Assembly (NCBI RefSeq): GCF_000250985.1
Contig: NW_013524648.1
Coordinates: 124,001 to 188,000, forward strand
DNA length: 64,000 nucleotides
From: Nematocida parisii ERTm1
Taxonomy: Eukaryota > Microsporidia
Direction of reading: 5' to 3'
In this document: positions 28,049 through 39,200 of the stretch, one piece after another
Numbering within the stretch: position 1 is the stretch's first letter
How the letters are laid out: each line of letters begins with the position of its first letter
Position numbers and translations under genes: made by a program
The notes under the pieces: generated by a model
What the model saw: only the letters and a program-made list of their open reading frames with translations
Databases searched by the model: none
What the model was told of the DNA's origin: nothing

Positions 28049-28433
28049 AAAATATTTTATAAAAATATTATTAATGAGCATTTACCATAAATATTAATAA
28101 ATGAAATATAACTAGAAGGTTGTTTATAATAACCCGAATATAACCCAAAGTGGCAAATTTATAAATAAACTGAAATATTTAATTATTCATAGAATATTCC
28201 TGTATAACAGAATACTTCTTATGTCAAATTATTTCTATTAAACATTCTGTTATTATAGAAATATAACCTAAATATATCAATCATTTGGGGTTATATCGGG
28301 TTGTGTATAAGACATGTATTTGATCCTTTATTTGTACACTGTACAGTAATTTATTTTGTTTTTAATGCCTTGGATTCTTTCCCTGTGCTGCTTTCTTATT
28401 TAAATTATTTTTGAGATTTCTTTTTATTTCTTA
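28049..28433. promoter_or_regulatory. Bidirectional spacer with an inverted pair of AACCCGA motifs
   Basis: Two genes diverge from this spacer. It holds AACCCGAATATAACCC at 28131-28146 and its inverted counterpart GGGTTATATCGGGTT at 28288-28302, one nearer each start codon. The leader of SPT16 ends in a T-rich tract before its ATG. The regulatory role is inferred from position and recurrence. Confidence 0.45.
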
Positions 28434-31310
28434 ATGGCAAAGGTAGAGCTTGACTGCAAGACATTTAAGGAGAGAATGGAAAATATTATTCAGGCACTTC
28501 CAGAAGACGTGGATGGGTTAATGATTACATTCGGGGAGAGAGATAGTACTTTTTCATACGGAATCAACTCTGCCATGTTTTTTTATCTGTTAGGGTATGA
28601 ATTCCCGGTTACTTCATTAATCATCAGAAGAACTGAAGTAATTGCTGTTTCAAGCATAAAAAAGTGCTTTATACTTGAAAAACTGAAAGACACAGTTAAT
28701 ATCAGAACACTAAGCCGGTTGAAGGACATGTCAAATCAGCCAGAAATAATCAATAGCATAAAGGAAGTGACTGGCGATAAGGTTTTAGGCATCCTGAGTG
28801 AGGACAGAGGGTCTTTTGTGACTGAGTGGGAGAGTAATTTTAAGACGCAGGACATAACAAAAAGCATTGAAAATGCACTTGTGAAGAAGGATAGGAAGCA
28901 GCAAGATTTAATGGAACTGGCTGCACTCTCTGCAACACAGATGTCCTTGCTTTTAGAGGGGAAGATTAGACAGATATTAAAAACAGACGACAGAGTGATA
29001 CACGAGGAGCTGAGTGAACAAATAGAAGCAGCTCTGGAAGTAGAGATAAAGAAGCTTCCCAGTGAACTGGACCAGTCCTACATTGAACTTTGCTTTAAGC
29101 CAGTAATACAGAGTGGAGGGCAGTATATGAAAACAAGAACAGCAAAGGGTGAGTTTATTAATGCGTATAACGAACAGCTTCTGTACTTTGACATAATCAG
29201 TTATTATTTATGGGTTGCATACAAGGGGCACTGTTCACACATTGGAAGAACTCTTTTAGTTGATCCTAATAAGAAGAGCAGGGATGTCCTGGCATATAAT
29301 TTACGATTCATGAAATATGTTATTAAAAACATAGCACCTGGGAAAACACCGAAGCAGATTAAAGAAGAAACAATGAAGCGATTTGATGAAGTAGTTGATC
29401 CAAAATATCACACCGAACTGATGCATAAAATGAAAATAGAAATAGGCCCCAGCATTGGGATTCGGCCTGAGGAGGGGCTTTCTCCAGAGCTATTAGAGAA
29501 TCTGCCAATACAGGGCAACTCTGTTTTTATCGTGTCTGTTGGGTTCTATGACTTAATAAAAATGATAGATGAGGATGACAGATCTGGCACTATTCATCTG
29601 GATAATGTTGTGATGATTGACCAGGGCGTGCCCAGGCTGCTTACACCATTTAGCATGAATGTAATGGACTATATCTTTGAAAAGCCGGTAGAGCAGACAA
29701 AAAGAACCCTTTCTGGAAGAAGACTGCGTAACAGAGACAAAGAACTGGAGAGGGCCAATGAGATAAATGAGCATCAAAAGCAGTTAATGGACGAGTTGAT
29801 TGAAGAGCAGCTAAACTTCTACAAAATGCAAGAGGCGCCAGAAGAGGAGATAGTTGAAGAACCTGCCGAAAAGACTATCTCTTACGAGAAAGAAACTCTT
29901 ATACCACGTGGAACTCCTATTATAAAGGTGGACAGAAGGGCATTCAGTGTAATTATTCCTGTATTTGGTGCAGCTGTCCCTTTCCACATCGATGTGATTA
30001 AAACCGCAACAAAAACCATTGAGGATGGAATAGGATACTTGAAAATATCTTTCTACCAGCCTGATAGGGACGTGCCCACCAGCGCAAACAACTTACTGTC
30101 TCTGGTTATAAAGGACACACAAGAGAACGTAATGACGGCCTGGAAGGAAATAAATAACCTCAAGAAAGAAGAAGAGGAAACAGAGGAGGAGATAGAAGAA
30201 GGAGAGCAGGAAGATCTGCAGGAGATTGCAGGTAGAGTGGAAACACTACAGAATGTTTTTATGCGGTGTGATCACAGAATGGGTACAAAAAAGAATGTGG
30301 CAAACACAGTCGAGCTGCACAAAAACGGGCTTCGATACCACTCAAGGCAGGCAGGAAATGTAGATATCCTCTTCTCTAAGATAAAGCACATGTTCTTACA
30401 ACACGGTGTGGCGGAGTCTCCGAGTCTTCTCCACTTTAAATTGCACACCCCCATGACAATTGCAGAAAAGAAAACCTCTGATATACAGTTCTTTAGAGAT
30501 TGTGTGGCAAACGCAGTGCATGATACCCGGAAAACAAGAAACAGAATAATTGGCGAAGATGCCGAGATATACGCAGAAGAAGAGGAGGAGAGAATCAGAG
30601 AAGAAATTAACGATGCCTTCCACGACTTTGCCATGTGCGTTTCTGAAAAGTCCCGTATCATTCTGGAAGAGCCCATATCTAAAGGATTCTTTGGTGTCCC
30701 GCACAGACAGAGCGTTTTTATTCAGCCCACCTCAGAGTGCTTGGTGAATCTAACAGAGTTCCCCTTCTTTGTCCTGCCCTTTAAGGACATAGAAATTCTG
30801 AACTTTGAAAGAAGAGTTTCTGGTGTTACCACTTCTGATCTGGTCTTTGTGCTGAAGGATAAAACAAAAGTGCCTGTTCACGTGCACGGTGTCTCTGCTA
30901 TGTCAGTGCCCTGGCTTATGGACTTCTTTGACTCAAAGAACATATGCTTTACTGAGACAAAGGTTAACATACAGTGGAATAACGTTTTGAAAAGTGTCCT
31001 TGATGACCCCATGGCATTTTACGAGGGAGGTGCCTGGGCAATTCTGCAACCCAGCAGAGAGGCCGCAAATGATGAGAAGAATGAAGACCCAGATGACGAC
31101 GCAGTTGATCTAAACACAACAGAAGAGTCTGATGGGGATGATGACGAAGAATTCATTACAGATGAAGATTTAGTAGAATCGGATGAGGAGGAGGAAGAAG
31201 AAGATCTATCCTACAGCAATGCAAGTGGCTCAGAAGAAGATAGCTTTGTTGTGTCCGATGAGAAAGAAGAATCTGAAGAACTCCCCAGAAAAAAGAAACA
31301 AAAAAGATAA
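28434..31310 (+). CDS. SPT16: FACT histone chaperone subunit Spt16
   Basis: The 958-residue protein has the full Spt16 layout. An aminopeptidase-P-like N-terminal domain without catalytic metal ligands (about 1-400) comes first. A middle double-PH domain follows (about 640-870), including GVPHRQSVFIQPTSECLVNL and the motif WNNVLKSVLDDP. A strongly acidic tail (about 885-945) ends in a basic PRKKKQKR. With Pob3/SSRP1, Spt16 forms FACT, which takes nucleosomes apart and rebuilds them during transcription and replication. The length is close to yeast Spt16 (1035). The start follows a T-rich leader, matching the family's MAKVELDxKxF N-terminus. Confidence 0.96.
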   Translation: MAKVELDCKTFKERMENIIQALPEDVDGLMITFGERDSTFSYGINSAMFFYLLGYEFPVTSLIIRRTEVIAVSSIKKCFILEKLKDTVNIRTLSRLKDMSNQPEIINSIKEVTGDKVLGILSEDRGSFVTEWESNFKTQDITKSIENALVKKDRKQQDLMELAALSATQMSLLLEGKIRQILKTDDRVIHEELSEQIEAALEVEIKKLPSELDQSYIELCFKPVIQSGGQYMKTRTAKGEFINAYNEQLLYFDIISYYLWVAYKGHCSHIGRTLLVDPNKKSRDVLAYNLRFMKYVIKNIAPGKTPKQIKEETMKRFDEVVDPKYHTELMHKMKIEIGPSIGIRPEEGLSPELLENLPIQGNSVFIVSVGFYDLIKMIDEDDRSGTIHLDNVVMIDQGVPRLLTPFSMNVMDYIFEKPVEQTKRTLSGRRLRNRDKELERANEINEHQKQLMDELIEEQLNFYKMQEAPEEEIVEEPAEKTISYEKETLIPRGTPIIKVDRRAFSVIIPVFGAAVPFHIDVIKTATKTIEDGIGYLKISFYQPDRDVPTSANNLLSLVIKDTQENVMTAWKEINNLKKEEEETEEEIEEGEQEDLQEIAGRVETLQNVFMRCDHRMGTKKNVANTVELHKNGLRYHSRQAGNVDILFSKIKHMFLQHGVAESPSLLHFKLHTPMTIAEKKTSDIQFFRDCVANAVHDTRKTRNRIIGEDAEIYAEEEEERIREEINDAFHDFAMCVSEKSRIILEEPISKGFFGVPHRQSVFIQPTSECLVNLTEFPFFVLPFKDIEILNFERRVSGVTTSDLVFVLKDKTKVPVHVHGVSAMSVPWLMDFFDSKNICFTETKVNIQWNNVLKSVLDDPMAFYEGGAWAILQPSREAANDEKNEDPDDDAVDLNTTEESDGDDDEEFITDEDLVESDEEEEEEDLSYSNASGSEEDSFVVSDEKEESEELPRKKKQKR

Positions 31311-31508
31311 AAATGTGGTAATATGAAATAAGCAATAAATCTTTAAATATTTAGTGTTTCTTCTAATAATAATAAGTTCATATATTATAAAAATTAAATC
31401 TTTCTTATACAAGTACATCGCACTAAATAAAACATTAAAATTTCTTAATTTAACACTTGCTCATCATAAATCCTTTACAATTACTACTGAAATAAAATCC
31501 ACCCACCA

Positions 31509-32249
31509 CTAAAAAGATAACAAATAAGAAATATCCTTATTAATCACTGAATAGTACACAAACCATCCATATAATAAAATTATAAACATAGTTAATGATA
31601 ATGCAATCCCCATAATTCTTCTTTTAAACTTGTCACTGTATATAACTGTCCTGTGGTAAATTAAAATACATAATGATATCCCCACCACCTCTATAATTTG
31701 CATAATAGATGTAAATATTCCTAATTCTACCATATGTTTTGTTGATTTTAATACTATCTCAGTTGTTTCTGTACTATTAAAAAGTATGCTTATAATAATC
31801 CCCAGTACAATACCTATACTACTAATAATAATTACAGAATATAAAAGAGATGAATAAATATTCTTACGTGGTATACGCATGATATAAATATAAAAATTGT
31901 TTCTATCAATCGTATACTTAATTAACTGAGATATCCCAAGAACTCCTCCAAGTATCAGATCCTTTAAATATTCTATTTCTGAATATTTTTTAATTTCCTG
32001 TAATATACCAGAAATAATAAAACCAATAGAAATAGAAATAGTAAAAATAATAAAAATGTATACAAAACATATAAATCTGTATACGCAAATAAACCAAAAA
32101 ATAAAAAATGTATCTTCTGCTGAAGAATTATTCAGTTCAGTAAAATTAAGGATATTATGTGGAGTTACAATACATTGTGATGATTCTGTGTTAATCATTG
32201 AAGCATTTTCGGTATTTTTATTATCGAGTTTATTATCTGAGATAACCAT
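31509..32249 (-). CDS. Multi-span membrane protein, lineage-specific
   Basis: The 246-residue protein is not recognised. It has a polar Asn/Ser/Thr-rich N-terminal tail of about 45 residues, then about five hydrophobic stretches (roughly 48-80, 92-108, 132-160, 174-197, 215-240) separated by short charged loops, and a short C-terminal end. There is no signal peptide ahead of the first span. Codons are strongly AT-biased, like the other lineage-specific genes of this window. It lies between two conserved genes on a spacer-flanked island. The function is unknown; it may be a parasite-specific plasma or spore membrane protein. Confidence 0.6.
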   Translation of the reverse strand: MVISDNKLDNKNTENASMINTESSQCIVTPHNILNFTELNNSSAEDTFFIFWFICVYRFICFVYIFIIFTISISIGFIISGILQEIKKYSEIEYLKDLILGGVLGISQLIKYTIDRNNFYIYIMRIPRKNIYSSLLYSVIIISSIGIVLGIIISILFNSTETTEIVLKSTKHMVELGIFTSIMQIIEVVGISLCILIYHRTVIYSDKFKRRIMGIALSLTMFIILLYGWFVYYSVINKDISYLLSF

Positions 32250-32644
32250 TGTATAATACTTAATTTTAAATAAATTTAGAAGTATATGTAAATATTAATA
32301 GAAATTATTAACATCCGGGATCATATGATATAAATTTCATTTTGGGTTTTATCGTATTATTGTTGTTGTATATTTAAACCGTGCTGATATGTTTTCTGAT
32401 CTTATAATTTGGGCCGTTTCAGATTGTTTGTTGCTCTTTATAGCGCCTGAATGTAGTAAAAATGTGTTTATTTTTAGTGCATAATTCAAAAAATATTCAA
32501 TTTTATTTAAGTGCTTTATTTTGCTTATATAAATTATTTTTTTATTACCCCATGTCTTATGATGTTACACCAAGCGGGAATCTCACTGACAAATGAGGAA
32601 TGCTTTGTTTCTGAAGACTCTTCAAAATTAATATCCTTGCACTC
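32250..32644. other. AT-rich spacer
   Basis: No gene or repeat was recognised here. The stretch close to 32400-32640 is a little richer in GC but has no sensible frame or RNA fold that I can see. Confidence 0.5.
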
Positions 32645-34867
32645 TTAAAACAAATTATAATTAGGATGAAGAAGAATACTTCTGTTCTCTCCCTGCTCAT
32701 AAAAAACACCTTCTTTGTATATCAGTTGGTCAATTAGTCCTGATACTTTTTCTTGCATATTGAAATATTCTTCTTCTGTCGGGATTTCGCTCTCGTTTTC
32801 TTCAATGAATGCTTTAATAAGGCCTTCTTTGGAGATTCCGTCTGTTCTGGCGTTCATCTGAACAATCTTCACTAAAGAAGAGGTCATTTTAATGTACTCA
32901 TCGAATGTAATTGTGTAAACCCTCTCACCAACTGCATCTGCTACTGAGAGTCTTATGTCATCAGTTAGTACATTCATTATGGATCCTGAGAGAAGAAGGT
33001 ATGCTTGCTCAACACACTCTTCTGTTACTGTGGTATACCCAAATATTTTAGCAACTGCTTCACTTAGCCTAATAATACTTTCTAACTGCCTGGGAGTCGC
33101 ACTAAATGCATGGACGGAATTGTTCTTTCTGATTTCCAGATACTTTTGTACAATTGCATCTCCTGCTTCCTTTGACAGAACTGGCTCTCTTGTTTTTACC
33201 ACGCGTATAAAGGTCTTAACATCCTCAATGGAAAAGAACGTGTCCTGTAGTGAGACTGGTTCTCCGTGTGCCATGTGGCTTTTAAGAATGTGGTTGGAGA
33301 TAATTTGGTCGTGCTCTATGCTAATGCTGTCCACAAGAATAAAGAACAAGTCAAACCTGGACATAATTGGCGGGGATAGTCTTACATTCTGCCGGAGGGT
33401 TTTTCGCATGTCGTACCTTCCTTTTACTGGGTTGGCAGCTGCCAGTATTTTTGTTCTGGCACTGAGTGTAGCATGTATACCTCCCTTTGCTATTGTTATA
33501 GACTGCTGCTCCATAGCCTCGTGAATTGCAACTCTGTCTCTCTCATCCATTTTATCAAACTCGTCAATACAGCACACTCCACTGTCACTTAGCATAAGTG
33601 CACCGGCTTCAATGCTGAACTCACCGGTGTCATCTTTTATTACACTTGCAGTAAGACCTGCCGCACTGGATCCTTTCCCTGAGGTATATACTCCTCTGTC
33701 GACTAATGTGCTTGTTTGCTTAAGAAATTGTGATTTTGCTGTTCCTGGATCACCCACTAAAAGTATATTTATGTCTCCTCTTAAAGGAATTCCCTCTGCA
33801 GTCTTTTTAGAGGTGCCACCAACAAGCATAAGAAGAATTGCCATTTTAATATTTTCATGCCCGCAGATCGATGGGAAAAGACTGTTTGCTAGCTTGGAAA
33901 GGAGCCCTGGAGTCTGTGACATTGTCTCTACCTTTATCTTATCCAACGCAGTAATATTTTCTACCTTCTGATTCTTTTCTAGTAGTGTAGTGTACGGATC
34001 GCTCTGTCTTTTTGACACAGAAATGCCCAAGAAAATCAGCTCGTGGTTAATCCCCTTTCCCTGCGCAATCTTTCCTCGTACAGCATCTGCCTCTGGTGCT
34101 TTTGAAAGACCAACTTTGGTAGTATTGCTGTGCCCAAGTGCATCTCTCATGCAGGGTGAGGCTGTTAAATATCCTGTTATAATCACACTGTCACCCGGCT
34201 TGGCAATTTCAACCAGGTCATTTCTTAGCAGAACCTCAATTGTTCTTGGCATTGCCTGTGAGTCTCCTGTTTCCCCAACGGGCTCTTGTACACGAACCTT
34301 TTGATAGTCACTGAACTTAGACTCATCCACGCACAGCCGAAACTTACTCCTGTTTAAACACATTGGGTTTATGCAGCCAAGTGGCTGTCTGTATATTCTC
34401 TCCTGAACAATACCTCGCACTAATGCCTTACACTCTAAGCACTCAAAAGTGCCCTCTAATAATTCTGGCTTAGACTGAGAGGATCGTGTAACTATGCCTG
34501 AAAACGATATTAACTGCCCAAGAAGGCCAGTCTTAAGATCCCTCACTGAATATATCACATCAAGTCCGTATATACAGGGAATAAACTCTTCCTCTCTTGT
34601 GGATATTCCTTTCTTTTTGAACTCGGGGCAATATTTTGCCGTAAGTATTTCTATGGCTTTGGAAATGTGCTTCTCCACACTTGGAAAGTTTCTTTTTGCT
34701 TCTATTGCCAGTGCTTGGTCATGGTTGAACATGTCAGAGTAGTCTATTGGTATTGACCTGCGATTCTCTTCTATTGCCTTCTTTATTTCTTCGACATATT
34801 TCCTGTTTCTGTTTTGGTCTTGTGCCTCTAAAAAGTCTACACATTTCTGCGTACAGCTTGTCTCCAT
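32645..34867 (-). CDS. MCM6: MCM6 replicative helicase subunit
   Basis: The protein of 740 residues is an MCM helicase subunit: a zinc ribbon (C143, C146, C165, C170), Walker A GDPGTAKSQ (372-380), Walker B CIDEFDKM (433-440) and the arginine finger SRFD (503-506). The sequence SKFSDYQKVRVQE and the NDLVEIAKPGDSVIITGYL segment match MCM6, as does the run GVYTSGKGSSAAGLTASVIKD. MCM6 is part of the MCM2-7 ring, the motor of the replicative CMG helicase. It is shorter than human MCM6 (821), mainly at both ends. MCM7 and others lack the YQKVR/PRTIEVLLR form, so the assignment is fairly firm. A winged-helix C-terminal part is visible (about 640-740). Confidence 0.88.
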   Translation of the reverse strand: METSCTQKCVDFLEAQDQNRNRKYVEEIKKAIEENRRSIPIDYSDMFNHDQALAIEAKRNFPSVEKHISKAIEILTAKYCPEFKKKGISTREEEFIPCIYGLDVIYSVRDLKTGLLGQLISFSGIVTRSSQSKPELLEGTFECLECKALVRGIVQERIYRQPLGCINPMCLNRSKFRLCVDESKFSDYQKVRVQEPVGETGDSQAMPRTIEVLLRNDLVEIAKPGDSVIITGYLTASPCMRDALGHSNTTKVGLSKAPEADAVRGKIAQGKGINHELIFLGISVSKRQSDPYTTLLEKNQKVENITALDKIKVETMSQTPGLLSKLANSLFPSICGHENIKMAILLMLVGGTSKKTAEGIPLRGDINILLVGDPGTAKSQFLKQTSTLVDRGVYTSGKGSSAAGLTASVIKDDTGEFSIEAGALMLSDSGVCCIDEFDKMDERDRVAIHEAMEQQSITIAKGGIHATLSARTKILAAANPVKGRYDMRKTLRQNVRLSPPIMSRFDLFFILVDSISIEHDQIISNHILKSHMAHGEPVSLQDTFFSIEDVKTFIRVVKTREPVLSKEAGDAIVQKYLEIRKNNSVHAFSATPRQLESIIRLSEAVAKIFGYTTVTEECVEQAYLLLSGSIMNVLTDDIRLSVADAVGERVYTITFDEYIKMTSSLVKIVQMNARTDGISKEGLIKAFIEENESEIPTEEEYFNMQEKVSGLIDQLIYKEGVFYEQGENRSILLHPNYNLF

Positions 34868-35565
34868 GGGCTTAAAACATTTTATTGCAGATTTATACTT
34901 CTCAGATTTAAATTATAACAATGTAAACCCAGATGGTTTCACACCATTTGGCGGAATTGGCGATATAAATACTCTATTTATGATAATAATCCAGGCATAC
35001 CAGTATTTCACATAAATAGTTCTCTCACATGAGATATATTCATTATAACAGTTAAATATTTAATAATAACCCATATAATATTTATATTTTAATACTAAAC
35101 AATAAACCACTCAATAGACTAATTATTTACTATAATCATAATTAATTTTGAGTTATATTAGAAACGGTATATTTCTATTATAAGTAGCTACAGAAATATA
35201 CTTAAAAAAGTAATAAACGCCCTGTTTAATATAACTCGAATGAACGCTTAAAATATAAAAATAGAAATGCAGTATAATGCCTTTTATATGTATTTATATG
35301 TAAGGCATAAATAATATTTTATTTTTAATAAATTATGCATAATTCACATGTAATAATAAAATATCCTATTTAAGATAGTTCTAATATATATGAAATTTGC
35401 AAATAATATAACTAAAATTGTATAAGAAATGCTATAATTGCTGCCTGGTTACGATTATACCAAATGGTACTATATATGTTCACACTCTGATAATTTAGTA
35501 TTTATTTGGTATTTTGTTTGTATATAGTAATAAGAGTTAATATAGAATAATTTTATAAAACAATA
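34868..35565. other. AT-rich spacer with one dispersed repeat copy
   Basis: No gene was seen in these 698 bases between divergent genes. Bases 35307-35349 match 13485-13527 at 41 of 43 positions. The stretch is otherwise low-complexity AT sequence. Confidence 0.6.
35307..35349. repeat. 43-bp dispersed repeat copy (partner at 13485-13527)
   Basis: The two copies share ATAAATAATATTTTATT, then TTTAATAAA, then a T/C and ATGCATA and a final TTCACAT, with two mismatches in 43 bases. The end (GCATAGTTCACATA) also recurs at 62951-62964. Both copies lie in spacers 22 kb apart. AT-rich sequence raises the chance of coincidence, but the length argues for a shared origin. Confidence 0.6.
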
Positions 35566-36075
35566 ATGGCATACAGCTCAGGGCAAGAGAAGGGAACACA
35601 AGAAGAAAAGGAAATTCTTCTAAAGAAAAAAGAAGAACAACGACAAAAACAAGAAAAAGAAAAGAGGGAGTATGAAGATCACCTGCAAAGACTCAGAAAC
35701 CTAATAAAAGAAGACAGAAAGAATAACTTAGAAAAGGCTCAAATAGAAATAGATGGATTAATAGCCATGCAGACAGTTTCATTGAAAAACTCTCATATAA
35801 GGCCTCTTACAGCTAACAGAGACACACAAACAGTCAGTCCAAACAGTGAAGAAATTAGAATTAAAATAATCCATGATACAAAGAAAAAACTACATATCTT
35901 AAAAACAGATGCAACTGTAGGCGATCTTAAAAACATACTAAAAACAGACTTTGGGATAAAAAAACCAAAGGCATTTATTTCTACAGCGGGTGAGATTGAT
36001 TTTAGTACAGAAAAAACACTTCTTAAGGATATTGGTGTGTCAGATATGGACACAATATATGTACACAGCTTATAA
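35566..36075 (+). CDS. UBX-domain protein (Cdc48/p97 cofactor-like)
   Basis: The 169-residue protein has a charged coiled coil (about 10-55, Lys/Glu/Gln-rich, ending in RLRNLIKEDRKNN) followed by a C-terminal ubiquitin-like beta-grasp domain (about 97-169: RIKIIHDTKKK..., ATVGDLKNIL, DIGVSDMDTIYVHSL). A coiled coil with an I-x-x-DR motif leading into such a domain is the plan of UBXN1-type UBX proteins, which link Cdc48/p97 to ubiquitylated substrates. The usual Phe-Pro-Arg loop is not seen, so p97 binding is uncertain. The start ATG is preceded by an AT-rich leader. Confidence 0.6.
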   Translation: MAYSSGQEKGTQEEKEILLKKKEEQRQKQEKEKREYEDHLQRLRNLIKEDRKNNLEKAQIEIDGLIAMQTVSLKNSHIRPLTANRDTQTVSPNSEEIRIKIIHDTKKKLHILKTDATVGDLKNILKTDFGIKKPKAFISTAGEIDFSTEKTLLKDIGVSDMDTIYVHSL

Positions 36076-36269
36076 TTCTAGGTGTGGTTGTAATAAGATA
36101 ATTACTGCTGTTTTACTAAGAATCCAGAAAACATCATGATAATGAAGAGTTTCAGTTATTTCTGGTTATAAGCAGTAATTTATTCTGTATACTGTCTGGT
36201 TACTAATAAAAACTTTTACAGATTACTAAATAGGGAGCATCCAAGTTATTTCGAATTGTATTTATTGAG

Positions 36270-39200
36270 TTATACATACTTGGACAGAATAAAGTAATAT
36301 ATCATAATTCCTGAGATAGCAACTGCTACAGCAACTCCAATAGTAGAGTATATATACTCACTAATATTGGTACTGCTTTCTGTTGATAGTTCTTTCATTT
36401 GAGTATTTCTATCTTTACTTGATAATATTGAGCAGACCGGCTGTATTTGTACAGAATCATCTGTATCGCGTGAATGTTTGCTAGAATGTTTGTTTTTCCA
36501 TGCATATATCCTGTCATTTGCTACAGAGTTGATGCATTCAGTATTTTCTGGTGTTGTATTGTTCATACGCTCTATTTGCTTTAATACTACTATGTTCTCT
36601 TCTGGTAATACAGATGATTGCTCTGGAATATTGAATCTATTCACTAGAAACAGAAATGCCTGCAAGTCACTTATAGCAGGAAACATGTCAATTGACTTGT
36701 ACTTTGTAGATTGCAGAAATAATATGCTTTCTCTGCCTTTCACTATTTCATTTAATACTTGACTGATTCTGCCCTCACATAAACCCAATTCTTTTTCTGT
36801 CTTAGGATCTAATGAGCATGTAATAAAAAATGACTCAAAAAATGAAATAACTGGTGATGCAATTAGATTAGGCATAATATGCCTAAAAATACTGGCGTTA
36901 AAAATGCCTATTCCTTTATAAACCAGCCTACGTAATACTTTATCATATAGCACCCCCATATAAAGCATTTCAAGCATAGAACATTCCTGAGAATACTGCA
37001 AAATAGAAGACAATTGCGGACTATTCTTAAGTTTTTGGTACTCTTTTACACTCATGCCTGGGATTGCGTCAGATATTTTATCTTTTCGTTCGTTACTGTT
37101 TTTTATACACGCTTTCAGTACATCTTTATGGTTGTACTCTTTATATACATCAGTGTATAAATAAGTATCTATTATATCTGTGTAGTATGCCATAGGTACA
37201 TACTTTGTGTCAAATAAATACGGTCTGTATATTCCCATAATGTACTTGGGGGCTAGCTGCATATACACTGCTGTTTGCGCCTTCATTAGCACACAATATG
37301 AATCAATATAGTCCATAGCTGCACTGTACTTATCTTTAAGTGAACTAATTAGTTTTTGCATATTGCTTGAATCATACTGCAGAATAGGATATCCCAGTGC
37401 TATTCTGTCAGCAGACATTAGTCTTGATAGATTAACATACTTATCTATGTTTAATAGAGTTATTTCAGTATGTGGTAATAAGGCAGAAGTATGCTTTATT
37501 TTGCATGTTTTTATAATATTATGTGTTTCTTGCTTTAAGCACATATTAATCCTTTCCACAGACATAACCCGATTTATGATATTGTTGTACACATATGCTA
37601 TAACAAGAAGGTATTGTGCTTTCATTTCATTTTCTATTATTGAGTCAATTATGTGTAATGTACTTATCCCAAATAATATAGTCCATTTTTCATAGAGAAG
37701 CGCACATACAGCTGTAAATAAATTTCCCAGTAGAATATTGTGGTACGTCAGTATAACTCCAAGAAGGTCAATATTATTAGAATACGGTGTGCTTCCCGTG
37801 ATTAATGGTTTATACTTAATAGTACTTTCTTTACTCTGGCTGGTACTGCTCTCTTCATGCGCATTAGAATAACTTCTATCCAGAAATAGTGGATGGTGGT
37901 ATGCATCCTTATATAAATCTGCAAAAGACCGATGTCCTACTAATTTTTCTATTTGCTGCGTCTGCTCTGATGGTATATCTTCCATTACATGCAATATTTT
38001 TAAAACTGATGAAACACTCATGGGAGAATATATTCCAACTATATCCTCCTGCACAGTTCGTTCAATTTCACATATAAAACTCTTTATATATGCTTTTTTA
38101 TGGTTTTGTTCTAATATACTCCCGTGATACTCAGTATTATCAATTAATGTATTAATTCTGTCTATACTTTTGCCTATCCCACTCCAAATACTCTTTAATA
38201 TCTTTGGTAACTCCTCTTTAATAAAACAACTCTTAACCATCCTACTCCAATTATCCGTATTTATAGATATTTGTTCAAATGTATTTGTCCGTGCTTCTAT
38301 TAGAATATCTACTTCTTTACCTAAAAGAGTCTCCCATATAGGCATTGAATTATATACATACATAAAATACTTCTCCTCCACCAATGGCTCTAATACCTCT
38401 TGACTCAGCATAGTGAACACATGTGATCTGCATACGTTGTTTCTGTATATTATACTATTTCCTATTACATTATTATAAAAAAGAAGTACTTTACTAAATC
38501 CCACAGGGAAATACCCTTTCATACGTATAAACGTCCTTACATATAATTCATTAAAAAGTGAAAATAACTCGTTTTGCATAAAAAGTACTCCTACACTATT
38601 TTCTATGCTTTCTGGGGATTTTTCCCACTGTACTCCTTCTATTATATTCTGCCTATTCCCAACGACATTTTTTATTCTTTTTATACACTCATTGTATACG
38701 CCCTGTAATTCTTCTCTTTTTAATTTATTTTTATTTAGAAGATGCTCTTTAATACAAGAATAGTAATAATTCTCATATAAGAACCTTTTATCTAGGAATA
38801 ATTCTTCTATAAAATCGCACATCCACTTCTCATACTTATACTCATTATGACTATTTTCTAACTTATACAAATGCATTTTAAAATATTTATATAATCCCTC
38901 CCTTTTACACTCAATACTAGAATCTCTTTTCATATACTCATCTATTTCATTAAACCTTTCTATGATTTTATCTGTTATTAATCTAAGCCACCTAACAAGA
39001 TTATACAGTGGAATGCTTTTACTTAAAATATTTTTATACTTCTCTAATACTCTGCTTACTGTTCTAATACTTTCCCTATACTCATTTAGATAAATAATTG
39101 AATCTTCTACAGGAATAGAAAGAAGATTATCCCATTTAAGGTGTATACAGGTGCTTTTTAAGGTTTGAATGTCTTCTTTTATATCATTAGCTGTAATTAT

